Source: Parvicella sp963922585 (GTDB lineage: Bacteria > Bacteroidota > Bacteroidia > Flavobacteriales_D > Parvicellaceae). Taken from it: 20,722 nt of DNA. A program made the translations under genes and the position numbers. The stretch lies in NCBI GenBank assembly GCA_963922585.1, contig CAWUIK010000054.1, positions 1 through 20,722 of the forward strand, given 5' to 3'. Positions 7,101 through 15,295 of the stretch are shown piece after piece (within the stretch, counting starts at the first letter, position 1; each line of letters opens with the position of its first letter). The notes beneath the pieces were generated by a model. The model was given only the letters and a program-made list of their open reading frames with translations, had not been told where the DNA came from and ran no database searches.

Positions 7101-10100
7101 CTTGGACAGGAACAGTTAATTTTGGTGCTGATGAAGTGATTTCGATGCCTTTTCTTCTATCAACAGGTATGCAGTTGGTTATGACCGCAACCATTGGAAG
7201 CTCTACTTCAGAGTTTGGGTCAATGTTTACCGTTTCTGGACCTCCTGCAGCACTGACGCCTAGTATTTCAAACAGTTCTATTTGTGTTGGAAGTTCAACG
7301 CCAACGTTGTCTACTACAGGAGAGGTAGGCACCCCAGTTTGGTTTGCAGATGCTGGATTATCGATTTATATTGCTACAGGTAATAATTACACTTTACCAC
7401 CTTCTTTTGCTTCAGTACCTTCGAGTTATACTTTTTATGTAGTTGATTCTGTTGCTGGTTGTTATGGAACTGTAAGTAGTCCGGTATCTTTAAGTGTTAT
7501 TGACGCTCCATTAAGACCAATATCTGGCTCAACAAGCGTTTGTGAGGGAGTAATTTCCGAAATATATTCAGTGACTCCTGTTTCAGGGGCAACTTATGCT
7601 TGGAATTTTGCGACTGAATTGCCCGGAGAGTATTCATTTAATAATAATATAACTTATACAGGTTCATCTGGTAATCAATTGACTGCTGATTTCTTTTCAG
7701 CAAATAATAGCGGTGTTAATGATACTTTGATAGTTTCGGTTGATTCTGCGGGTTGTATATCCAATGATAGTATTTTTATTGGAGTGCTAGAAGCTCCTTT
7801 TATTGAACCGCCAGGATTCACAGACCCGACAACTTGTGGTGGTTCAGATGGTCAGATTATTTTTCCATCTGGTCTTGGTACATTTGATTTTTATTACAAT
7901 TCTGGAACGGTTGCCAACGTAACAGCTAACGGTTCGGGTGATTCTTTTATACTAGGATTTCCTCAAGGAACTTATTCTTTTGATTCAGTTTCCAATGCTG
8001 CAGGGTGTTATGCTTATTTGTCAGAAGTAATTACTTTAACTGATCCCCTCCCTCCAACTATCGCTGGAGTAACTCAATTCGACCCTACATCTTGTGGAGG
8101 AAATGGAATTGTAGTGATTTATTTAACGCCTGGTTCTGCTGCAGGACCATATACAGTTGATTTGGATGGAGGAACTACAATCATAGGAAGTATAATGAAT
8201 AATGGAGATTCATTGGTTGTTGGAGGCTTAATTGACGGTCAAATAATATTAAATCCTCAAGTAACAGATGATGCAACATTATGCTTGGATGTTTTTAGTT
8301 ATTCAGGAACTATTTCTGATCCTTTACCTCCATTAGCTGATGCAGGTGTCGATCAAACCGTTTGTGATGCTCAAAACGTTACTTTTTCAGGATTGCCAAC
8401 AGGTGGTGGGTATACCTATGGATGGAATTTTGGAGATGGCGGTACAGGTAGCAATCAAAATGAAAATTATACTTATGGAGCAGTTGGAGTTTATACTGCT
8501 ACTTTATCTGTTACAGAGACAATTACTGGTTGTATTGGAACATCAAATATTAATATAACTGTTACGCCTTCTCCTTTTGCAAATGCAGATACAGATATTA
8601 CTATTTGTGAGGGAAGTGGTCCTGTTACGTTGAATGGAATGATATCTAATGCAGCTGGTGGGACATGGACTTCATCAGGTACAGGCAGTTTTGCTGATCC
8701 TAATATTTTAAATACAGTTTACACACCTTCTGCCTTCGATGAGTCAAATGGACTTGTTACGCTTACATTAACAACTACAGGTAATGGAATATGTGTTGCT
8801 GGTTCCGATCAAGTAGATATAATCATTAATCCACTTCCTAATGAAGGAAATCCATTTATTACCGATGTAACCTGCTTTGGAGGTTCAGATGGGGCTATTA
8901 TGATCGCCCCTTTTGGGTCCTACTCATTCACTTGGACAGGGCCAAATGGATTCACATCTCCAAATCAAGATATTTCTGGTCTTGAAGCAGGTAATTATAC
9001 ATTATCAATGACGGATGCAGATGGATGTGTTGGAGTTTATAATACTTTAGTTAATGAACCTACAGCAATTACACCCAATGCAACTACTGCAGATGCTTTT
9101 TGTTTTGGTTCTGCTGATGGAACAATGTCTGCAAGTGCTTTTGGTGGAGCGGGAGGTTATACTTATAATTGGTATTTAGATGCTGGTTTGACTTCTGTTT
9201 ACAGTACTTCAAATCCTGTAACATCTGTTCCTGCAAATACTTATTATCTTCAAGTTACAGATGGAAATGGTTGTCAAAAAGATACTATGGTTACCGTAAA
9301 TCAACCCCCACAAATCATTCTTTCTCCTTCTGTAACTTCAAATTATAACGGTTTTGAAATCTCTTGTGCTGGAAATTCAGATGGAGAGTTAGATGTTGTT
9401 GTTTCTGGAGGTGTAAGTCCATATGTTTTCGATTGGAATGATGGCGTAACTACAGTTTCTACAACACAAACTGCAACGAATCTTCCCGCTGGAAACTATA
9501 ACATTAATGTAACTGATGTAAATGGATGTTTTCAAACTTCGTCCATAAATTTATTTGAACCCACTGCTGTTAGCGTAAATGCAAACAGTACAGATGTAAC
9601 CTGTTTTGGTTTTTCAGATGGAACAGCAGAGGCAATACCCAACGGAGGAACCGGAGCATTTACAATAGATTGGTACAATGACCCATATATTACTTGGTTT
9701 AGTTCGGCAAATCCAGTTAATAACCTTAGCCCAGGTGCTTATTATGTAGAAGCAATTGATGCCAATGGATGTGTTGCTCAGTTTGGGCCTATCTCAATTA
9801 ACGAACCAACTGAATTACTTGCATCTTTTGGTTCAACTCACGAAACCTGTGTAGGCAATAATGATGGTACTCTTTTTGTTCAAAACGTATCAGGCGGATC
9901 AACAGGAGTTAGTTATACGGTGAATTGGCAAACCAATCCGGGAGGTGTTCCTGTAGGTGTAGGCGATTCAATAACTAACATTTCTTTTGGTGTTTATCTT
10001 GGAGAGGTTACTGATGCAAATGGTTGCTTTGTTAATGGTATTGTCGATGTGCAACCTGGAGAAACTTTCTTCCCATTTATAACAGTAGGATACACCGACT

Positions 10101-11593
10101 CTTGTGTTAACAGCAATTCTTTTGAATTTGAATCTATCTCGAACCCTCCAAGTGGGTTAGGTTCAATAACATGGAACTTTGCTAATGCAACTCCAAGCAC
10201 CAGTTCAAACTCACTAGTTTCTGGTGTACTATTTAATACAGCAGGAAACCAAACTGTTATTGCTAATTACACTTCTTCGAATGGGTGCGTTTTCGATACT
10301 ACATTTTCTGTTCAAATTTATGATACGGCTGCTCTTGATATTCAAACTATTGATATCACTTGTTTCGGATTTCAAGACGGAGAGATATTAGCGTCTGCAG
10401 TTGGAGGTACTTCACCTTATCAATATTCATTTAATTCAGGTGGGTTTTCTGTAATTAACTCATGGAGTAATTTAAATGCAGGAACATATACTCTTCAATT
10501 ACAAGACAATGCTGGTTGTATAGGAAGCGTACAAAATTTAATAATTACAGAACCTACAGAAATTACTTATGATACTTTAGTAACAGATATCTCTTGTGGA
10601 TTGAATAACGGTTCTGCTGAAGTTATAAATGTAAATGGAGGGGCTGGAACTGTTAGTTTTGAATGGTTTGAAGACAGTGATCTTCTTATAAGTTTAGGAG
10701 TTAGTAACCCTATTACGAACTTAACCTCTCAAACATATTACTTTGTTGGTACAGACGCAAATGGATGTCAGGTGTTTGGAGAAGCTACAGTTGGTGTTGC
10801 TTTTATTCCTGTTCCAACGATTGATCAAGGAACGATTTTGGCTATTTGTGAAGACCCAACAGGAAGTACTTACCCTGTTTTAAGTGCAACATCAAATGGC
10901 ACAACAACTGGAACTTTCACTTGGTATATAGGTTCTCTTTCAGGAATCACTTCAATTGGAAATACTTTAGATTTAGACAATAGTAATGTTGCTAATCATT
11001 ATATTTATCTAACTGAAGAAAATGGAGGGTGTGTATCTGAAGCAGACTCGATTGAATTACAATTAGAGTCTTACGATGCAACGTTCGAATTTAATCCAAC
11101 TTTCTGTTTAGGAGATGCAGTACAGATTAACGGTGCTGGTAGTGGTGATATTTTATGGTACGAAACCATTAATGGATCAATAAGTGACTCTACTACTTTT
11201 AGTCCAATATTAACCCCTTCAAGCGAAAATTCTGTATATTATATCTATATTGGCACAAACAACTGTTTGTTTTATGACTCAATTGTTCTTACTGCTGATC
11301 CTAACTGTGACAATACTGTTATCACCGTAAATGCCTTTTCTCCTGATGGAGATGGTGTAAATGACAACTTTATTTTAGATATTCCATCATTATTGGTTGA
11401 GGAAAACACGGTTACGATTGTAAACAGATGGGGTGATGAAATTCAAAAATATCAAAACTACAACAATAACGATATCGTTTGGGATGGAAGAAATAAAAAT
11501 GGAGAGTTTGTAACAGATGGAACTTACTTCTACATCATAGAAATTCCTTCTTTAGACATCAAACAAACTGGTTGGATACAAGTAGTAAGATAA
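4109..11593 (+). CDS. Giant modular T9SS-secreted surface adhesin, SprB-like, type B C-terminal signal
   Basis: A 2,494-residue protein. The frame opens at a GTG at 4082, but the ATG at 4109 gives a proper signal peptide (MRNLIILFLMLSCSLALNA), so that start is preferred. Approximate domain order: first beta-helix domain 18-340 with a SLRDIIANASSGDTVFID opening; second beta-helix domain 341-967 with about five turn repeats; Ig/PKD-like modules 966-1231; two CGG-type SprB-like repeats 1231-1409; a PKD domain 1406-1486 (WNFGDGG); a PKD-like module to 1578; five SprB repeats 1583-1986; a PKD-like module; two more SprB repeats 2080-2231; Ig-like modules; and the gliding-associated type B tail from about 2402 (FSPDGDGVND, NRWGDE, WDGRNKNGEF, DGTYFY, final VVR). 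The protein should cross the inner membrane by Sec and the outer membrane by T9SS. The SprF gene directly downstream is the expected partner. Adhesion or gliding is inferred; the ligand is unknown. Confidence 0.93.
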   Translation: MRNLIILFLMLSCSLALNATRHYVKNTNDSGAESLRDIIANASSGDTVFIDVSGVLFIQSQIQLNTDIVIIGPGPAHFSIDGTNLVTPLTTGFVVYGNQSVFMEGIKFTNFTRDPVATGNAFTGTFEVSKCLFEFNETTININGGNMEFESCSFINNYSAHQIFSEANSKFTNCTFYYNDGGTIISNNGTCEITHCTFFENGISLPQGKALLVQDGAVTLRNNIFFNDSQGDNLIDIIGAGTISSLGGNITNDMNGNGDLPQGSDIASISINVGFSFSDMVTDGWGLKYFPIQDPLADAVDIDNNPTGLTTFDQRRVWRVMDAGSGNEFVDAGAVEYTPLVVTQAGGSSPGTLEDNFLNVYSSLVGKKAFVFEISGIGPHYCPSGFVPFDLTSQETIINGFSQNGSRVPGPGTSASNVTPGITSIVVNNAQGIPMTGFTVSANNCVIAGVSVVDFSFGGKGIENNAYFTEISGCHIGVTENGTSITANEIGIEIGEFGSTKIGSGNYCGHLYHSNRNIISGNTNTQIAVNGGEEQDIKHNFIGLASDGISAPIGSSAFGDTGISFRPHISINNPNFVGGYDATDYNVIGGNDYGIVISTEGNFVLNNVIGGTLTGDAISNATENYEGIRLEGSGATNNLIGDAGAGNVIIGNYVGVLFSNGANNNEVYGNNIGVSIYGDIALGNFYEGVSIQDAGTSGNKIGGPGKGNVISNNDKGIWIANGATSNVVLDNLVGLSGDGLENNMGNLTLGIEVEGFGTDNNIIGSPGAGNFISFNGGYGIRLRTNQFHTIIQGNIIGLKTDTLTAAGNSSNGVYIDGDASHNLIGGCSLGEGNFIGNNGGNGIQFDRSGADYDTIYGNKIGLDVDFGNAGNIGEGILITGGAGFLTIGNSSTGCGNEIAYNNSGVTMDNQTTSVLISSNSIHDNIGLGIDIDADGTPDYTVADGLTGNEATPIGTVSNCIHCSGNTNFTITPETSGVLTYEVFKADGAGQEGDSLVYTWTGTVNFGADEVISMPFLLSTGMQLVMTATIGSSTSEFGSMFTVSGPPAALTPSISNSSICVGSSTPTLSTTGEVGTPVWFADAGLSIYIATGNNYTLPPSFASVPSSYTFYVVDSVAGCYGTVSSPVSLSVIDAPLRPISGSTSVCEGVISEIYSVTPVSGATYAWNFATELPGEYSFNNNITYTGSSGNQLTADFFSANNSGVNDTLIVSVDSAGCISNDSIFIGVLEAPFIEPPGFTDPTTCGGSDGQIIFPSGLGTFDFYYNSGTVANVTANGSGDSFILGFPQGTYSFDSVSNAAGCYAYLSEVITLTDPLPPTIAGVTQFDPTSCGGNGIVVIYLTPGSAAGPYTVDLDGGTTIIGSIMNNGDSLVVGGLIDGQIILNPQVTDDATLCLDVFSYSGTISDPLPPLADAGVDQTVCDAQNVTFSGLPTGGGYTYGWNFGDGGTGSNQNENYTYGAVGVYTATLSVTETITGCIGTSNINITVTPSPFANADTDITICEGSGPVTLNGMISNAAGGTWTSSGTGSFADPNILNTVYTPSAFDESNGLVTLTLTTTGNGICVAGSDQVDIIINPLPNEGNPFITDVTCFGGSDGAIMIAPFGSYSFTWTGPNGFTSPNQDISGLEAGNYTLSMTDADGCVGVYNTLVNEPTAITPNATTADAFCFGSADGTMSASAFGGAGGYTYNWYLDAGLTSVYSTSNPVTSVPANTYYLQVTDGNGCQKDTMVTVNQPPQIILSPSVTSNYNGFEISCAGNSDGELDVVVSGGVSPYVFDWNDGVTTVSTTQTATNLPAGNYNINVTDVNGCFQTSSINLFEPTAVSVNANSTDVTCFGFSDGTAEAIPNGGTGAFTIDWYNDPYITWFSSANPVNNLSPGAYYVEAIDANGCVAQFGPISINEPTELLASFGSTHETCVGNNDGTLFVQNVSGGSTGVSYTVNWQTNPGGVPVGVGDSITNISFGVYLGEVTDANGCFVNGIVDVQPGETFFPFITVGYTDSCVNSNSFEFESISNPPSGLGSITWNFANATPSTSSNSLVSGVLFNTAGNQTVIANYTSSNGCVFDTTFSVQIYDTAALDIQTIDITCFGFQDGEILASAVGGTSPYQYSFNSGGFSVINSWSNLNAGTYTLQLQDNAGCIGSVQNLIITEPTEITYDTLVTDISCGLNNGSAEVINVNGGAGTVSFEWFEDSDLLISLGVSNPITNLTSQTYYFVGTDANGCQVFGEATVGVAFIPVPTIDQGTILAICEDPTGSTYPVLSATSNGTTTGTFTWYIGSLSGITSIGNTLDLDNSNVANHYIYLTEENGGCVSEADSIELQLESYDATFEFNPTFCLGDAVQINGAGSGDILWYETINGSISDSTTFSPILTPSSENSVYYIYIGTNNCLFYDSIVLTADPNCDNTVITVNAFSPDGDGVNDNFILDIPSLLVEENTVTIVNRWGDEIQKYQNYNNNDIVWDGRNKNGEFVTDGTYFYIIEIPSLDIKQTGWIQVVR
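5864..6735 (+). repeat. Tandem beta-helix turn repeats inside the adhesin
   Basis: Within residues about 586-876 of the adhesin, roughly five repeats of variable length (about 45-65 residues) carry the pattern N-x-IG-x-(P/A)GAGN-(V/F)I-x-N, then a short variable part and N-x-(I/V)GL-x-x-DG. Examples are NLIGDAGAGNVI, NKIGGPGKGNVIS, NIIGSPGAGNFIS and NLIGGCSLGEGNFIG. Regular Asn and Gly ladders at turn positions are typical of right-handed parallel beta-helices. The repeats are degenerate at the DNA level. Confidence 0.75.
8855..10800 (+). repeat. Seven SprB repeats with paired cysteines inside the adhesin
   Basis: Repeats begin near 8860, 9085, 9352, 9595 and 9838, then after a PKD-like insert near 10351 and 10586; successive starts are about 225-267 bases apart. 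Each opens with a (V/I)(T/S)C-x-G-x-x-DG motif (VTCFGGSDG, FCFGSADG, ISCAGNSDG, VTCFGFSDG, ETCVGNNDG, ITCFGFQDG, ISCGLNNG), passes a GG-x-x-x-Y-x-(F/W)-x-W core, and closes with D-x-x-GC. The opening and closing cysteines are kept in all seven, so one disulfide per repeat is likely. SprB repeats are characteristic of Bacteroidota gliding and surface adhesins. Confidence 0.85.
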
Positions 11594-11631
11594 AATTAAA
11601 TAAGTACAAAACATTTAGATAATAACAAGAA

Positions 11632-12567
11632 ATGAAAAAGTTACTATTCGGATTAATAATCATAATGGCAGTTGGCAGCGAAATTAAAGCTCAGCAAGAT
11701 GCACTTTATAGTCAATATATGTTTAATCCTTTTGCAATTAATCCCGCTTACGCAGGTAGTAGAAACTCATTAAGTGGCGCACTTATCGCTCGTAAACAAT
11801 GGGCAGGAATAGATGGAGCACCAACCACAGGAAGTTTTGCAATTCATAGCCCCTTTAAAGGAAAGAACTTTGCACTAGGCTTCAATGGAGTCGTAGATAA
11901 AATTGGACCTGCATCTAACAATGGTGCAATGGTAACATATGCTTACCATTTGAAATTAGGACCAGGTAAACTTTCTTTTGGATTAAGAGGTGGGATCTAC
12001 TCCAACAGATTAGACAAAACATTATTAAATTTTAATAATAATAACGACATTCAAAACACTGGTGAAGTGTATCAAAAAGTAGTGCCTACATTCGATTTTG
12101 GAGGGTATTATTACACTAACAACTTTTATGCTGGCTTGAGTGTAAATCACTTGTTGTCTTCAGGAACATACAAATTAGATAGTATTGCTGCTAATGGTTC
12201 TCAAGTTTTTAGTTCTTATGACAGACATATTACATTGGCTACAGGAGTTGCTATTGTTGCTAATCCAGACTTAGTATTTAAACCTTCTTTAGTTTTAAGA
12301 CAGGTTCATGGTGCGCCATTGAATATTGATGTAAACTTTAGTATATTGCTTAACAAAGTTTTTTGGATAGGCGGTTCATTTAGATCAAGTAAAGCATTAA
12401 TAGCAATACTAGAATACAACATTACAGACTTTGTGAGAGTTGGATACAGTTATGATTTTTCATTTGGTCCTATTAGAACATATACTTCAGGGTCACATGA
12501 AATATTCTTAGGTTTTGATTTAAGTGTTTCCAAAAGAAAGAATGCATATTCAACAAGATATTTATAA
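11632..12567 (+). CDS. PorP/SprF-family T9SS outer-membrane protein
   Basis: A 311-residue outer-membrane beta-barrel protein, within the usual 300-350 for the family. It has a signal peptide (MKKLLFGLIIIMAVGSEIKA, cleavage before QQDA) followed by the family's hallmark N-terminus QDALYSQYMFNPFAINPAYAG and RKQWAGIDGAPTT. Alternating-strand segments follow, with a GSHEIFLGFDLS ending. Members pair with T9SS cargo bearing type B C-terminal signals; in Flavobacterium johnsoniae SprF is needed for surface export of SprB. Here it begins 38 bases after the stop of the adhesin gene, so it is most likely the dedicated partner of that protein. The final tail KRKNAYSTRYL is basic and probably periplasmic. 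Family assignment is firm; the pairing is inferred from position. Confidence 0.95.
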   Translation: MKKLLFGLIIIMAVGSEIKAQQDALYSQYMFNPFAINPAYAGSRNSLSGALIARKQWAGIDGAPTTGSFAIHSPFKGKNFALGFNGVVDKIGPASNNGAMVTYAYHLKLGPGKLSFGLRGGIYSNRLDKTLLNFNNNNDIQNTGEVYQKVVPTFDFGGYYYTNNFYAGLSVNHLLSSGTYKLDSIAANGSQVFSSYDRHITLATGVAIVANPDLVFKPSLVLRQVHGAPLNIDVNFSILLNKVFWIGGSFRSSKALIAILEYNITDFVRVGYSYDFSFGPIRTYTSGSHEIFLGFDLSVSKRKNAYSTRYL

Positions 12568-12600
12568 AAGTAAAGGTTTAAGATAAGTAAGATTAAAGAG

Positions 12601-15282
12601 ATGATTGGAAAAATTAATATAGTAACTAGCATCATTCTATTTTCAATGTGTGGTTTTGGTATGACTCAGAACCCACCAGTGAAAAACGTTACCAATAAAA
12701 AAGTTGATTTTGAAGTTTATAATGTTCACGGTTTAAATACTGAATACGCAGATTTTAGCCCTGTACTTTATAAAAGCGAATTTATTTTTGCAAGTGATAG
12801 ACAATATAATTATAATATTATTGGTGAAGACAACTGGGGTAATACAAAACATGTAAATATTTTTAAAGCTCAAATCAAATCACAAATAAACGATTCTGTT
12901 GTATTTGACAAAATTCACTTATTTGACAATATTTTTGTGGATGACGACCACTCTGGACCTATTTGTTTTTCACAGGATGGTAATACTGCTATTTTTACAA
13001 AAATAACTTATAGAAAACAAAAAGTTTTTAAATCTGGTTCTCCTAGACCTCAACTTTTTGAAACCAAATTTGAAGATGGAAAATGGACCAAACCAGAAAA
13101 ACTCAACTTTGTAAAAGTAACCAGTTCTTATGGACACCCAACACTTTCTAGCGATGGTAAAAAATTGTATTTTGTAAGTGACGAATTTGGAGGTAAAGGG
13201 GGCAAAGACATATTTGTTTCAGAAATGACTCCTTCAGGATGGGGAATGCCCTTCCCTTTGAATGAAATTAATACTAAAGGTGATGAATTGTTCCCTACCA
13301 TTGTTGGTGATGAATTGTATTTTTCATCAAACGGAAGAGACGGTGAAGGTGGGCTAGATTTGTTTGTTGCATCCAACGAAAATGGTAAATGGACAGAACC
13401 TCAAAACTTAGGAAATACTATCAACACTTCTTTTGATGAGTTTGGAATCGTTTTCAATATCAATAAACAAAGTGGTTATTTTTCATCAAACAGAGACAAT
13501 GGTTTAGGTGAAGATGACATCTATTTTTTTAATAGAATAGAAACTGTAACAATTGAAGACAATTCACTTTCAGGACAATTTACATACAAATATTTGAATG
13601 ATAAAATCCCCGGAGGATTAGAAGTTATGCTATTGGACGAAGATGGAAATATTGTTTCAACCACAAAAACAAATGCAGATGGAACATTCGACTTTAAAAA
13701 TCTAAAATCAGACCAAAGATATACCATCAAACTTTCCGAAAATGGTGAGGACGTGGAGTTAACTCTTTTTGGAAAAGATTCGGATGCTTTCCTACTTTCT
13801 AATAAAGAAGGGGAGTTTGTATACCGAAAACTATCTGCTGAAAATGTGGGAACTTTAGCCTTAATTGACGAAGAGAATATTGACCCAGCAACAAGAGAAG
13901 GTTCTATTAGTGGACAGTTTGTTTACACTAAACTAAAAGGTGATGTTCCTGCTGGAATAGAAGTCTATTTAATGGATGATGATGGAAATATCGTAAGAAG
14001 AACTACTACAGATGCTAATGGTAATTTTGTATTCAAAAAATTATCTACTGATGAAAACTACAGAATTAAAACTGGAAACTTAAATGATGATGTAGAACTA
14101 TATATCTATGATAAAAACGATATGGTTACCGCAACACTTGCCTCAAGTGCTGATGGATATTTTGTATATAGAAAGCTAGATACAGAAAAAACAAGTGCCC
14201 TTCAAACGCTTACTTTGGATGAAGAAGAACTTTCTTTCCCTGAAAACTTTTCGATGGTTTCGGGAGAGTTTAAATACAGAACTTTAACTGAAGTTTTAAG
14301 TAATATCGATTATGAAATCTTTGATGAAAACTACAACCTTATACTTAAAGGACAAGCAGATGAAAAGGCATTCTTTAGACATTTCTCTCTACCTAATAAA
14401 GATGTTTTAATTTTTAAAGTCGATGGCGATAAATACAAAGAGTCTATGGATTTGATTATCATGGATAGAAATAAAGAAACCATCATTAGGTTAGATAAAA
14501 ATAGCGATGGATATTTCATCTATGAAAAATTAAAAGACGGTGGTGGCGATCTTGCTTTAGAAGAAGAAATTTTAAATTCTTTAAAAGGGAAAGGTATGTC
14601 TGGACAATTCCAATACAAAAGCCTAAAAGAAAAAGCAGGTGGTTTGGAATATGAAATCTATGACGAAAATGGTCAATTGGTAAGAAAAGGAAAAACAGAC
14701 GAAAACGGGGTTTTTAATGAAACTGATTTAGATAAGAATGGTAAATTCAAATTTAAAATCTTAGCAGAAGAAAGTGATGTAATTTTGAAGTACTGGGACG
14801 AAGAGGCTGGAAAATTAATGGTAATGAACAAAACTAAAGATGGTTATTTTGCTTTTGGATACCTAAAAGACGACTCAGTGAGTTTAAACACCTCTGATGA
14901 GGACGAAAATAGTATGGCGAATAGATATCAAGCAGGAAAGTTGTTTGATGTGGTAAATTATGCGCACAACACCTATAAGTTGTCTGCAGAAAATAAAGAA
15001 AAGATAAGAACACTAGCAGAATTCATGAAAAAGAATCCAGAAGCTAAAGTGGTTATTGATGCTCATGCTTCATTTGTAGGAACAAATGAATACAACACAA
15101 AACTTTCGGAAAGAAGAATGTTGGAAGTAGTGAATTATCTTAAAGAATTGGGAATTCCAGAAGAACGTTTTGAAGGTAAACATTTCGGAGAGGAAAACCC
15201 TTTGATAGATTGTGCGAAACAAAAATGTTCAGAGGAAGAATTGAGACAAAACAGAAGAACTGAAATAAAAATTGTGAAATAA
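12601..15282 (+). CDS. OmpA-family peptidoglycan-associated protein with PD40 propeller and four linker repeats
   Basis: An 893-residue protein, third in the surface cassette, 33 bases after the SprF-like gene. An N-terminal signal peptide ends near residue 22 (FGMTQ); there is no lipobox-type Cys placement. Residues about 48-315 carry five PD40/TolB-like propeller blades (DFSPVLY, GPICFSQDGNTAIF, HPTLSSDGKKLYFVSDE, FPTIVGDELYFSSNGRDG, GYFSSNRDNGLGEDDIYFF). Four tandem carboxypeptidase-regulatory-like repeats follow (323-757), then an OmpA C-terminal domain (about 775-893) with YNTKLSERRMLEVVNYL, GIPEERF, FGEENPL and NRRTEIKIV. A Cys pair (871, 876) in the Bacteroidota-type insert is present. 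The family's GHTD motif reads AHAS (821-824), so the Asp that normally contacts diaminopimelate is Ser; the paired Arg (839) is kept. Its architecture resembles T9SS-associated PorE-like proteins, but it lacks TPRs. The likely role is linking the SprF/adhesin assembly to the cell wall. Confidence 0.9.
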   Translation: MIGKINIVTSIILFSMCGFGMTQNPPVKNVTNKKVDFEVYNVHGLNTEYADFSPVLYKSEFIFASDRQYNYNIIGEDNWGNTKHVNIFKAQIKSQINDSVVFDKIHLFDNIFVDDDHSGPICFSQDGNTAIFTKITYRKQKVFKSGSPRPQLFETKFEDGKWTKPEKLNFVKVTSSYGHPTLSSDGKKLYFVSDEFGGKGGKDIFVSEMTPSGWGMPFPLNEINTKGDELFPTIVGDELYFSSNGRDGEGGLDLFVASNENGKWTEPQNLGNTINTSFDEFGIVFNINKQSGYFSSNRDNGLGEDDIYFFNRIETVTIEDNSLSGQFTYKYLNDKIPGGLEVMLLDEDGNIVSTTKTNADGTFDFKNLKSDQRYTIKLSENGEDVELTLFGKDSDAFLLSNKEGEFVYRKLSAENVGTLALIDEENIDPATREGSISGQFVYTKLKGDVPAGIEVYLMDDDGNIVRRTTTDANGNFVFKKLSTDENYRIKTGNLNDDVELYIYDKNDMVTATLASSADGYFVYRKLDTEKTSALQTLTLDEEELSFPENFSMVSGEFKYRTLTEVLSNIDYEIFDENYNLILKGQADEKAFFRHFSLPNKDVLIFKVDGDKYKESMDLIIMDRNKETIIRLDKNSDGYFIYEKLKDGGGDLALEEEILNSLKGKGMSGQFQYKSLKEKAGGLEYEIYDENGQLVRKGKTDENGVFNETDLDKNGKFKFKILAEESDVILKYWDEEAGKLMVMNKTKDGYFAFGYLKDDSVSLNTSDEDENSMANRYQAGKLFDVVNYAHNTYKLSAENKEKIRTLAEFMKKNPEAKVVIDAHASFVGTNEYNTKLSERRMLEVVNYLKELGIPEERFEGKHFGEENPLIDCAKQKCSEEELRQNRRTEIKIVK
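13567..14871 (+). repeat. Four tandem carboxypeptidase-regulatory-like repeats in the OmpA-family gene
   Basis: The encoded repeats start at residues about 323, 436, 552 and 666, so the period is about 114 residues. Each opens SG(Q/E)F-x-Y-x-x-L, has a D-(E/D)-(D/N)-GN or DENG-type turn, a T-(D/N)-x-x-G-x-F turn and a L-x-x-D-x-x-Y segment in the better copies, and ends with DGYF-x-Y-x-x-L or a variant. Each closes with an acidic linker (LIDEENID, TLDEEEL, ALEEEIL, TSDEDEN). The first two copies are closest to each other; copy three is the most diverged. Confidence 0.8.
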
Positions 15283-15295
15283 AAAATATGTTTTT

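Noticed and set aside
8855..10800. CRISPR-like or minisatellite DNA from regularly spaced similar segments.
   Set aside because: The periodicity is at protein level (SprB repeats of about 75-90 residues); DNA copies are degenerate and the whole stretch is one open frame.
12601..12680. Lipoprotein signal on the OmpA-family protein (Cys at residue 17).
   Set aside because: The residues before the Cys (F-S-M) do not fit a lipobox and a normal signal-peptidase I site follows near residue 22.
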